Shown: in pieces, positions 57,548-64,000 of the stretch
How the letters are laid out: each line of letters starts with the position of its first letter
How positions within the stretch are numbered: the first letter of the stretch is position 1
DNA from: JANRKF01 sp033763575
GTDB taxonomy: Bacteria; Pseudomonadota; Alphaproteobacteria; Rickettsiales; SXRF01
DNA length: 64,000 nucleotides
Reading direction: 5' to 3'
Assembly: GCA_033763575.1 (NCBI GenBank)
Contig: JANRKF010000026.1
Span: 1-64,000, forward strand
Notes under the pieces: model-generated
What the model was told of the DNA's origin: nothing
What the model saw: the letters and a program-made list of their open reading frames with translations, nothing else
Database searches by the model: none
Program-made: the position numbers and the translations under genes

Positions 57548-58510
57548 TTACTCGGCGAACAAGTCCGTGCTGATATAGCGTTCGGCGGAGCTTGCGGCGA
57601 TGACCACGATGGTTTTCCCTTTCATCTCCGGCCTCGCACCTACTTCAAGCGCCGCAGCGAGCGTGGCTCCCGAAGAAATCCCTACCGGCATGCCTTCGAG
57701 CTTCGAGGCCTTGCGTGCGGTGACGAAGGCCGTTTCATTGCTGATGGTGATGATTTCATCGATCACATCGCGCACCAGCACGTCCGGCACGAATCCGGCG
57801 CCGATCCCCTGGATTTTGTGCGGACCGGGCTTGCCGCCGGAAAGCACCGGCGAATCTTCCGGCTCGACCGCGATGATTTTTACGCCGGGTTTTTTGGCTT
57901 TCAGAACCTGCCCGGTGCCGGTGATAGTGCCGCCGGTGCCAACGCCGGTGATAAACACATCGACCTTGCCCGCCGTATCTTTCCAGATTTCTTCGGCGGT
58001 GGTAGCGCGGTGGATTTCCGGGTTGGAAGGATTTTTGAATTGCTGCAGCATCATTGCATTTTTGTTTTCGGTGAGGATTTCCTCGGCGCGTTCGATGGCG
58101 CCGCGCATGCCTTTGGCCGCGGGCGTGAGCTCCAGATTCGCGCCCAGGAATTTCAGCATCTTGCGGCGCTCTATCGACATGGATTCCGGCATGGTCAGCG
58201 TCAGTTTATAGCCTTTGGCCGCGCAGACAAACGCCAGCGCAATGCCGGTATTGCCGGAAGTCGGTTCGACAAACACCGTGTCCGGCTTGATTTTCCCGGA
58301 GGCTTCGGCGGCTTCGACCATGGAGAGCGCAATGCGGTCTTTCACCGAGGAAAGCGGATTGAAAAATTCGCATTTCACCAGCACGTCGGCAACGCAGCCC
58401 GCCTCTTTGGCGAGACGGGAAACCCTTACCAGCGGCGTGTTGCCGATCGTGGCGACGATATTGTCATACACATGCCCGCGGCCGGGGGTATCGAGGGTGG
58501 TTTTGGTCAT
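57548..58510 (-). CDS. cysK: Cysteine synthase (O-acetylserine sulfhydrylase)
   Basis: 320 residues, fold type II PLP enzyme. PLP lysine in NPLSSVKDRIALSM, substrate loop EPTSGNTGIALAF, phosphate cup GVGTGGTITGTGQ and the C-terminal PLP-ring serine region GISSGATLAAA. AGGAGA lies upstream. An Rrf2 regulator gene is 9 nt upstream in the same operon. Confidence 0.94.
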   Translation of the reverse strand: MTKTTLDTPGRGHVYDNIVATIGNTPLVRVSRLAKEAGCVADVLVKCEFFNPLSSVKDRIALSMVEAAEASGKIKPDTVFVEPTSGNTGIALAFVCAAKGYKLTLTMPESMSIERRKMLKFLGANLELTPAAKGMRGAIERAEEILTENKNAMMLQQFKNPSNPEIHRATTAEEIWKDTAGKVDVFITGVGTGGTITGTGQVLKAKKPGVKIIAVEPEDSPVLSGGKPGPHKIQGIGAGFVPDVLVRDVIDEIITISNETAFVTARKASKLEGMPVGISSGATLAAALEVGARPEMKGKTIVVIAASSAERYISTDLFAE

Positions 58511-58519
58511 AACATTCTC

Positions 58520-58975
58520 CTATATTGTGAAGTCCAGTTTTTCTTCGGCGTGTTTTTTGATCTGTTTTTCCGACGCCTGCTCGCATAATGCGGCAAGGTT
58601 GACGTTTTCCAGCGTATCGAGCCAGACGGCAGTCGCTTTTTCCCATACCGGCATCACGATATTTTTTCCAAGCGGTGTGGCAGCGTAATTGCCGCCTTCC
58701 TTATTGCTATCTTCTTCCTGCAGCACCGTGCAGATATCGGCCAGCGAAATCCTCCGCCGCTCCTTTGCCAGCACATAACCGCCTTTCGGGCCGCGAATGC
58801 CGCGCAATATGCCCGCATGCACCAGCTTCTGCATCAGCCCTTCCAGATAGCGCGGCGGAAGATGCTGCTTGGCGGCAATGTCGCGGCTGGAAATCGCCCC
58901 GCCCGACGTATTGTAGGCGATATATAACACCGCCTCCATCGCGCAAAACAGTTTGTTGGGAGCCATGGACATCAT
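58520..58975 (-). CDS. Rrf2 family transcriptional regulator
   Basis: 151 residues. Winged-helix start (NKLFCAMEAVLYIAYNTSGGAISSRDIAAKQHLPPRYLEGLMQKLVHAGILRGIRGPKGGYVLAKERRRISLADI), the Rrf2 pattern. The three clustered cysteines that bind an iron-sulfur cluster in IscR/RirA are missing: only Cys after ADI and one late Cys remain. Position directly before cysK suggests a CymR-like role in cysteine metabolism; this is inference. Start uncertain among 58975, 58972 and 58966; the first gives an ATGA overlap with dut. Confidence 0.88.
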   Translation of the reverse strand: MMSMAPNKLFCAMEAVLYIAYNTSGGAISSRDIAAKQHLPPRYLEGLMQKLVHAGILRGIRGPKGGYVLAKERRRISLADICTVLQEEDSNKEGGNYAATPLGKNIVMPVWEKATAVWLDTLENVNLAALCEQASEKQIKKHAEEKLDFTI

Positions 58976-59427
58976 GCTGTTTTCTTCACCCCCGTCGAGC
59001 CGAAGCCGCCCTCGCCGCGTGCCGTGTCGTCGAGCTTTTCCACCGGCGTCCACTGCACCTGCGATACCGGCGCAATCACCATCTGCGCGATGCGGTCGCC
59101 ACGCGAAATATTCACCTCTTCGCTGCCGAGATTAATCAGCAGCACTTTGATCTCGCCACGGTAATCGGCGTCGATGGTGCCGGGCGAATTGAGCAGCGTG
59201 ATGCCGGATTTAAGCGCGAGGCCGGAACGCGGACGGAGCTGCGCCTCGAAACCGCGTGGCAGGGCGATCATGATCCCGGTGGGAACCAGCATGCGCTGCA
59301 TCGGTGCCAGCCGCAGGTCCGAGCCGATGGCCGCCATCAGGTCAACCCCGGCGCTGTCCGTGGTCGCATAGGCCGGAAGCGGCAGGTTTTCCGCGTGCGG
59401 CAGCTGGGTGATTTGTACGTCGGTCAT
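58972..59427 (-). CDS. dut: Deoxyuridine 5'-triphosphate nucleotidohydrolase
   Basis: 151 residues, trimeric dUTPase. The five motifs are visible: DSAGVDLMA, PRSGLALKSG, GTIDADYRGEI, RGDRIAQMVI and the C-terminal P-loop-like ARGEGGFGSTG. Prevents uracil incorporation and supplies dUMP. ATGA overlaps on both sides with rrf2 and coaB. The dut-coaBC neighbourhood is widely conserved. Confidence 0.96.
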   Translation of the reverse strand: MTDVQITQLPHAENLPLPAYATTDSAGVDLMAAIGSDLRLAPMQRMLVPTGIMIALPRGFEAQLRPRSGLALKSGITLLNSPGTIDADYRGEIKVLLINLGSEEVNISRGDRIAQMVIAPVSQVQWTPVEKLDDTARGEGGFGSTGVKKTA

Positions 59428-60065
59428 GATGCGCTCCGTTGTTTGAGTATTTCTTCGGCCAGTTTTTCGGCGATCTGTATTTTGCTCATGCGCGGCCAGC
59501 GCTCTTCACTGCCTTTTTTGATGAGGATGATCTGGTTGTCGTCCTTGCCGAAGGCCTGGCCCTCGGAGACGTCATTGGCGATCATCCAGTCACAGCCTTT
59601 GCGTTTCAGTTTGCCTTGTGCATTTTGCTCCACCATTTCCGTTTCGGCAGCGAAACCGATAACGATTTCCGGGCGGTGCGTCGGATGGCTGGCGATATGG
59701 GCGAGGATGTCCGGGTTTTCGATCAGCGCGAGCTGCGGCACATCGCCGCTCGCCGCTTTTTTGAGTTTCTGCGCCGAAGGTTTCGACACGCGCCAGTCGG
59801 CGACGGCGGCGGCGCACACCGCGATGTCCACCGGCAGGCAGCGTTCGCAGGCGGCGAGCATTTCCTCGGCGGTTTCCACATGCACCACATTCATATGTTC
59901 AGGGTCGGGCAGCGCGGTCGGGCCGGAGACCAGCGTCACCTCCACCCCCGCTTTGGCGAGCGCGGCGGCGATGGCATGGCCCTGCTTGCCCGACGAGCGG
60001 TTGGTGATATAGCGCACCGGGTCGATGGGCTCCTGCGTCGGGCCGCTTGTCACGAGCGCTTTCAT
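59424..60065 (-). CDS. coaB: Phosphopantothenate-cysteine ligase (CoaB), separate polypeptide
   Basis: 213 residues from MKALVTSGPTQEPIDPVRYITNRSSGKQG, the start of the CoaB half. DIAVCAAAVADWRV, IVIGFAAETE and IANDVSEG follow. Joins cysteine to 4'-phosphopantothenate with CTP. In most bacteria this is the C-terminal half of one CoaBC protein; here it begins in another frame as TGATG after the coaC stop, so the gene is split. An upstream GTG is also possible. Confidence 0.9.
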   Translation of the reverse strand: MKALVTSGPTQEPIDPVRYITNRSSGKQGHAIAAALAKAGVEVTLVSGPTALPDPEHMNVVHVETAEEMLAACERCLPVDIAVCAAAVADWRVSKPSAQKLKKAASGDVPQLALIENPDILAHIASHPTHRPEIVIGFAAETEMVEQNAQGKLKRKGCDWMIANDVSEGQAFGKDDNQIILIKKGSEERWPRMSKIQIAEKLAEEILKQRSAS

Positions 60066-60592
60066 CACTTCATTCCCAACGCAGCAATAATGGTCTCGAC
60101 ATCCGCCATCCGGCCCGCGCCGATTTCACCGCAGGCCAGCGCGCCGCTTTCAGGCTCGATGATTGACACACCATCTTTTTTGATCTGCTCGATATTGCGT
60201 TTGGTCGCCGGATGCGCCCACATTTCCTTGTTCATCGCCGGTGCTACGAATAACGGCCGGGTGTTTGCAAGCAAGGTGGCGGTGGCGAGATCGTCGGCAA
60301 AACCGTGGGCCATTTTGGCGATGATGTCGGCGGAGGCAGGAGCCACGATGACCAGGTCGGCCTCGCGGGCAAGGCGGATATGGCCCATCTCAGCCTCGTC
60401 TTTCAGGCTCCACAGGTCGGTATATACCGGATTTTCCGAAAGCGCCGCCACCGACATGGGCGTGACGAACTGCGCACCACCCGCCGTCACAATGCAGCGC
60501 ACATTGAGGCCGCGCTCGCGCAGGCGGCGGATTAAATCGAGTGATTTATAGGCGGCGACGCTGCCGGAAATAATGAGAAGGATGTTTTTCAT
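60065..60592 (-). CDS. coaC: Phosphopantothenoylcysteine decarboxylase (CoaC), separate polypeptide
   Basis: 175 residues. Flavin-binding start ILLIISGSVAAYKSLDLIRRL, TPMSVAALSENPVY, APASADIIAKMAHGFADDL and catalytic PAMNKEMW with the cysteine-bearing GALACGEIGAGRM. This is the complete N-terminal CoaC half. It ends LGMK with a TGA just where a fused CoaBC would continue. Divergent from ilvN with an 85-nt AT-rich gap. Confidence 0.92.
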   Translation of the reverse strand: MKNILLIISGSVAAYKSLDLIRRLRERGLNVRCIVTAGGAQFVTPMSVAALSENPVYTDLWSLKDEAEMGHIRLAREADLVIVAPASADIIAKMAHGFADDLATATLLANTRPLFVAPAMNKEMWAHPATKRNIEQIKKDGVSIIEPESGALACGEIGAGRMADVETIIAALGMK

Positions 60593-60677
60593 GTGAAATA
60601 ATATATTATACGCGTGAACCGTGTAAATAGAGCATTATGGGCGGTTTTACAAGTTTCAAGATGACGAAAGCAAAAAA

Positions 60678-61235
60678 ATGGCTATATTGGCCAGCCTTAT
60701 GACCGATATTGTCTATGATATTCCCACCAGGAGCGATGTAGAAAGCCGCCATACCCTCGCCGTGCTGGTGGATAACGAATTCGGCGTGCTGGCCCGCGTC
60801 ATCGGGCTTTTCTCCGGCCGTGGCTATAACATCGAATCGCTGACCGTGGCCGAGGTGGAGCATGAGAGCAAGCGTTCACGCATCACGATTGTGACGAGCG
60901 GCACCGAGGTGGTCATCGAGCAGATCAAGCGCCTGCTGGAGCGGATGGTGCCGGTGTATAAGGTGCATGACCTCACGGTCGAAGGGCCACATGTGGAGCG
61001 TGAGCTGGCGCTGGTGAAAATCGTCGGTGGGGAAGATACGCGGCTGGAGGCGCTGCGCATCGCCGATATTTTCCGGGCGAAGGTGGTCGATTCCACCAGC
61101 GAATCCTTTGTGTTCGAGCTGACCGGCGAGCTGGCCAAGATCGATGAGTTCATCGCACATCTGCGCCCGCTGGGGCTTGCGGAAATCTGCCGCACCGGTG
61201 TCGCCGCCATGAGCCGCGGCAAACAACCGATTTAG
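60678..61235 (+). CDS. ilvN: Acetolactate synthase small (regulatory) subunit
   Basis: 185 residues. ACT domain HTLAVLVDNEFGVLARVIGLFSGRGYNIESLTVAEVE, followed by the C-terminal domain RELALVKIVGGEDTRLEALRIADIFRAKVVDSTSESFVFELTGELAKIDEFI. Confers branched-chain amino-acid feedback on the catalytic subunit. No ilvB or ilvC is adjacent, although these usually flank it. Start is uncertain: 60678 or 60699 (MTDIVYDIPTR); neither has a good ribosome binding site. Also called ilvH in some genomes. Confidence 0.92.
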   Translation: MAILASLMTDIVYDIPTRSDVESRHTLAVLVDNEFGVLARVIGLFSGRGYNIESLTVAEVEHESKRSRITIVTSGTEVVIEQIKRLLERMVPVYKVHDLTVEGPHVERELALVKIVGGEDTRLEALRIADIFRAKVVDSTSESFVFELTGELAKIDEFIAHLRPLGLAEICRTGVAAMSRGKQPI

Positions 61236-61285
61236 TCTTTGGTCTTTCGTCGCTGGTCTTTGGATAATTTACCATCGACCATCTA
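61231..61285. repeat. Heptamer array between ilvN and dapB (GTCTTTGG family)
   Basis: TAGTCTTTGGTCTTTCGTCGCTGGTCTTTGG steps, then a short inverse arm ACCATCGACC. It spans the ilvN stop and reaches the dapB stop; the genes converge here, so it may form a bidirectional terminator-like fold. Confidence 0.8.
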
Positions 61286-62056
61286 CTAATTCAGTACATC
61301 CCGCATGGAATAGAGGCCGGGCTTTTGCTTTTTGGCCCAGAACGCGGCGGCCAGCGCTCCTTTCGCATAAATCTCGCGGGAAAAGCCCTGGTGTTTCAGC
61401 TCCAACACTTCGCCGCCGCCAGCGAAGGTGACGGTGTGAATGCCCACCACATCGCCGCCGCGTGCTACCGAGAAACCAATATCACCGGGTTTGCGGAGGC
61501 CATCGCGGTCGATGGATTTTTTATCGGCGAGCGCGACACCACGCCCACGGGCGGCGGCCTCACCCAGCATCAGCGCCGTACCCGATGGCGCATCTTTTTT
61601 GTGTTTATGATGCATCTCGAAAATTTCGATGTCGACATCGTCGGCCAGTTTCCTCGCCGCTTCCTCGACCAGCCGCTCCAGCAGATTCACACCCAGCGAA
61701 AAATTACCCGACTGGACGATGCATGCCTTATGCGCAAAACCCGCCAGTTTTTTCTGTTCCTCGGCAGAAAAACCGGTGGTGCCGACAATATGGATGCCGC
61801 CTTTGGCGCTTACTGCTTCGGCAATCGCTAGTGTGTGGGCAGGCGAGGTGAAATCGATCACCGCATCGGCAGCATTCACCAATGTCTGCACATCCGGCGT
61901 AATAAAAATATGCGAAGCGCCGAGCGCCGCAAGCCGCGCCGCATCCACCGCGCCCTGTTCGCTGCCGGCGGCGAGTGTGAAACGCTCATCGGCCAGTGTC
62001 GCTGTAATTAATGTCTGGCCCATCCGGCCAAGGCAGCCTGCAATCGCAATTTTCAT
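61286..62056 (-). CDS. dapB: 4-hydroxy-tetrahydrodipicolinate reductase
   Basis: 256 residues. NAD(P)-binding IAIAGCLGRMGQTL, DFTSPAHT, VGTTGFSAEE, and the substrate motif EMHHKHKKDAPSGTALMLGEA. Lysine/diaminopimelate pathway. Normal length without insertion. Follows dnaJ downstream across a palindromic element; both on minus. Confidence 0.96.
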   Translation of the reverse strand: MKIAIAGCLGRMGQTLITATLADERFTLAAGSEQGAVDAARLAALGASHIFITPDVQTLVNAADAVIDFTSPAHTLAIAEAVSAKGGIHIVGTTGFSAEEQKKLAGFAHKACIVQSGNFSLGVNLLERLVEEAARKLADDVDIEIFEMHHKHKKDAPSGTALMLGEAAARGRGVALADKKSIDRDGLRKPGDIGFSVARGGDVVGIHTVTFAGGGEVLELKHQGFSREIYAKGALAAAFWAKKQKPGLYSMRDVLN

Positions 62057-62066
62057 AGATTCTCCT

Positions 62067-62157
62067 CGTCATTGCGAGCGTAGCGAAGCAATCCAGAAAA
62101 TCAAGGTGGGATTGGCAAGATGGATTGCCACGTCGCCTATGGCTCCTCGCAATGACG
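62067..62157. repeat. CGTCATTGCGAG inverted repeat between dnaJ and dapB
   Basis: CGTCATTGCGAG (62067-62078) and CTCGCAATGACG (62146-62157) are perfect inverses; internal GAAGCAATCCA and TGGATTGCCACG extend the pairing. Elements of this type, whose translation reads RHCERSEAIQ, are widespread in other bacteria. One arm also appears at 29861-29875. Confidence 0.92.
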
Positions 62158-62158
62158 C

Positions 62159-63313
62159 CTATTCGCGGGTTCCCCAGAATTCCTTCATCTTCGAGAAGAA
62201 TTTTTCGCTTTGCGGGCTGGTGTGGCTTTCATCATCCAGCTTTTCGAATTCCTTGAGCAGCTCGCGTTGTTTTTTGGAAAGCTTGGTCGGGGTTTCGATC
62301 TGCGCGTGCAGATACATATCGCCACGGTGGCTGCTGCGTAAAACTGAGAAACCCTTGCCCTTCACGCGGAACTGGTGGCCCGCCTGCGTGCCTTCCGGAA
62401 TGGTAACTTTCACCCTGCTGCCGTCGATGGTCGGCATTTCGACGCTGCCGCCCATGATGGCGGTGGTCATTTTGATCGGCACGGTGCAATGGATGTCGGC
62501 GCCTTCGCGCTCGAAGATCGGGTGGGGTTTGACCGCGAGGAAGATGTAGAGATCGCCGGACGGGCCGCCGCGTGCGCCCGCCTCGCCTTCCCCGGCCAGC
62601 CGGATGCGGGTGCCTTCCTCCACGCCCGCCGGGATATTGACCGAGAGGGTTTTTTCCTTGCGGGTGCGCCCGGTGCCCGCGCAGTTTTTGCAGGGGTTTT
62701 TGATGACCTTGCCGCTTCCCTGGCAGCTATGGCAGGTGCGCTCGACGGTGAAAAATCCCTGGCTGGCGCGCACGCGGCCCACGCCGCCGCACGCCCCGCA
62801 CATTTCCGGCTTGGAGCCTTTTTCCGCGCCTGAGCCGTGACATACTTCGCAGGAAACTGCCGTCGTCACCTTGATCGATTCATTTTTGCCTTTGAAAGCT
62901 TCTTCCAGCGAGATTTGCAGGTTATAGCGCAAATCGGCGCCACGCGCTGCCTGTTGCTGTCCGCTAGCGCGCCGTCCGCCGCCACCACCAAACGCGCCGC
63001 CGAACAAATCCTCGAAAATATCGGAGAAGCTGCCGGAGAAATCAAACCCGCCTGCGCCCGCTCCACCTGCACCACCCATGCCGCCTTCAAACGCGGCATG
63101 TCCCATGCGGTCATAGGCCGCACGTTTTTGCGGGTCGGAAAGAATGTCGTAAGCGTGGGATGCTTCCTTGAATTTTTCCTCGGCTTTTTTATCGCCGGGG
63201 TTGCGGTCGGGATGCAGCTGCATGGCGAGCTTGCGATAGGCTTTTTTCAGCTCATCGTCACTGGCGTTTTTGGCAACGCCGAGCACTTCATAGAAATCTT
63301 TTTTATCGGCCAT
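62159..63313 (-). CDS. dnaJ: Chaperone DnaJ
   Basis: 384 residues from MADKKDFYEVLGVAK. J domain with HPD (LHPDRNPGD), Gly/Phe-rich region (GGMGGAGGAGAGGFDFSGSF), four CxxCxGxG zinc repeats (CEVCHGSG, CGACGGVG, CHSCQGSG, CKNCAGTG) and substrate-binding C-terminal domains. Co-chaperone of DnaK, which lies upstream on the same strand. An 11-nt stretch separates the start from a heptamer hairpin array, with no Shine-Dalgarno sequence (TATTCTCCC precedes the ATG). Confidence 0.97.
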   Translation of the reverse strand: MADKKDFYEVLGVAKNASDDELKKAYRKLAMQLHPDRNPGDKKAEEKFKEASHAYDILSDPQKRAAYDRMGHAAFEGGMGGAGGAGAGGFDFSGSFSDIFEDLFGGAFGGGGGRRASGQQQAARGADLRYNLQISLEEAFKGKNESIKVTTAVSCEVCHGSGAEKGSKPEMCGACGGVGRVRASQGFFTVERTCHSCQGSGKVIKNPCKNCAGTGRTRKEKTLSVNIPAGVEEGTRIRLAGEGEAGARGGPSGDLYIFLAVKPHPIFEREGADIHCTVPIKMTTAIMGGSVEMPTIDGSRVKVTIPEGTQAGHQFRVKGKGFSVLRSSHRGDMYLHAQIETPTKLSKKQRELLKEFEKLDDESHTSPQSEKFFSKMKEFWGTRE

Positions 63314-63323
63314 GGGAGAATAA

Positions 63324-63380
63324 TGGTGGTTGGTTGATGGTTGATAGTGCAATTACCATCAACCATCAACGATCAACTGA
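63324..63380. repeat. Heptamer hairpin array between dnaK and dnaJ (CCATCAA family)
   Basis: GTTGATGGTTGATAGT (63333-63348) faces ACCATCAACCATCAAC (63355-63370) across a 6-nt loop, pairing 15 of 16. It occupies nearly the whole dnaK-dnaJ gap. Same word as inside hisH (8480). Confidence 0.93.
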
Positions 63381-63385
63381 CTATT

Positions 63386-64000
63386 TCAGCCGTTATTTTT
63401 CTTTTTGTTTTCTTCGACTTCCTCGAAATCGGCATCGACGACGGTGCCGCCATCCTCCGCCGAAGCGGTTGCGCCGTCATTGCTGTCGGTTGCCTGCTGC
63501 GCTCCTTGCGCTTTCTCCTGCTCAGCTTTATAGAGCGCTTCGCCGAGTTTCATGCTCGATTGCGTGAGCGTCTGGGTGGCGGTTTCGATACGCGAGGCAT
63601 CATCGGAGGCCACGGCTTCTTTGAGGCTCGCCGCATCTTTTTCGATCTGCTCCTTGTCGGCAGCGGGGATTTTATCGCCCTGTTCCTTCAGGTTTTTCTC
63701 GATCGAATGCAGCAGGCTTTCCGCCTGGTTTTTGGCTTCCACCGCCGCACGGCGTTTTTTATCGGCTTCGGCATTGGCTTCGCCTTCTTTCACCATGCGC
63801 TCGATGTCGGCGTCGCTCAAGCCGCCGCTCGCCTGGATGCGAATCTGCTGCTCCTTGCCGGTTGCTTTATCTTTGGCGCTGACATTCACGATGCCGTTGG
63901 CGTCGATGTCGAACGTCACTTCGATTTGCGGCATGCCGCGTGCGGCCGGGGGCAGGCCCACCAAATCAAACTGGCCGAGCAGCTTGTTATCCGCCGCCAT
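63386..64000 (-). CDS. dnaK: Chaperone DnaK, C-terminal part only
   Basis: Frame open to the window edge; 204 codons of the C-terminus are visible, and the Met at the edge (MAADNKLLGQFDLVGLPPA) is an internal residue of the substrate-binding domain. VTFDIDANGIVNVSAKDKATGKEQQIRIQASGGLSDADIERMVKEGE is conserved, then the helical lid and a tail with TVVDADFEEVEENKKKNNG, the alphaproteobacterial DnaK ending. Operon dnaK-dnaJ-(dapB). Confidence 0.96.
   Translation of the reverse strand: MAADNKLLGQFDLVGLPPAARGMPQIEVTFDIDANGIVNVSAKDKATGKEQQIRIQASGGLSDADIERMVKEGEANAEADKKRRAAVEAKNQAESLLHSIEKNLKEQGDKIPAADKEQIEKDAASLKEAVASDDASRIETATQTLTQSSMKLGEALYKAEQEKAQGAQQATDSNDGATASAEDGGTVVDADFEEVEENKKKNNG

Noticed and set aside
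58520..58975. IscR assignment for the Rrf2 regulator
   Set aside because: The three-cysteine cluster ligand set is absent and no isc or suf genes are nearby.
59424..60592. coaB/coaC as a pseudogene
   Set aside because: Both halves are complete with all catalytic motifs, and the junction is a tidy TGATG; split genes fit better than decay, though a sequencing error cannot be excluded.

Overview
The window reads as a chromosome segment of an alphaproteobacterium, probably of the Rhodospirillales/Micavibrio sort. The reasons are gene order and family content: mnmE-mnmG-rsmG-parA-parB facing holA-lptE-leuS-DUF3576, an F1-only atpHAGDC operon without atpBEF, DUF2628 behind hisB, kdsB divergent from a membrane-anchored cytochrome c, aroB-aroK divergent from xerD, and a single alphaproteobacterial-type porin. 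Almost everything is housekeeping. No tRNA, rRNA, CRISPR array, transposase or integrated phage was recognised.

Layout. 1-5.8 kb: end of a YgjP-type metalloprotease, then minus-strand aroK-aroB-corC-DUF6898-mrcA chained by 1-11 nt overlaps. 5.9-10.1 kb: a small membrane peptide, xerD, then hisB-DUF2628-hisH-GNAT-hisA. 10.1-15.6 kb (minus): kdsB, a PfkB sugar/nucleoside kinase, ampG, ribE, an acyl-CoA dehydrogenase and an anchored unknown. 15.8-29.6 kb (plus): cytochrome c, nfeD-SPFH, yejABEF, an unknown membrane protein, mnmE, mnmG, rsmG, parA, parB, with parS-like sites in mnmG and rsmG. 30-35.8 kb (minus): holA, lptE, leuS, DUF3576, porin with a clear terminator. 36-43 kb: yggS and the atp operon, the latter interrupted twice by small foreign-looking genes. 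43-64 kb (almost all minus): priA, HIT, nitroreductase, hisE-hisF, sucD-sucC, mdh, a GT-C-like membrane protein, mlaE-ORF6N-mlaF, alr, dnaB, cysK-rrf2-dut-coaB-coaC, dapB, dnaJ, dnaK, with ilvN on plus.

The unusual content is repetitive DNA. At least 23 short arrays, each made of 3-6 degenerate copies of a 7-nt (three loci: 8-nt) word, are scattered through the window. The word differs between loci, but the architecture recurs, and many arrays have a second arm in inverted orientation. Fifteen lie inside open reading frames of essential genes (xerD, hisH, kdsB, yejA, yejF, mnmE, leuS, yggS, priA, hisF, alr) and are translated as insertions. Eight fill intergenic gaps, where they often touch the stop codon of one gene and the start codon of the next with no visible Shine-Dalgarno sequence. 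They recall the heptanucleotide STRR repeats of filamentous cyanobacteria and, in being translated, the Rickettsia palindromic elements. A second family is a double hairpin with CCCCGC/GCGGGG stems at eight loci, translated inside atpG and at the termini of mnmG, pfkB and kdsB.

The clearest single event is at atpA-atpG. A DUF4258-DUF2283 gene pair sits between the real atpG and a 23-codon remnant of a second atpG 5' end. The first 19 codons of both copies encode the same residues, and every nucleotide difference is synonymous. This looks like insertion of a cassette that brought a replacement atpG start from a diverged relative.
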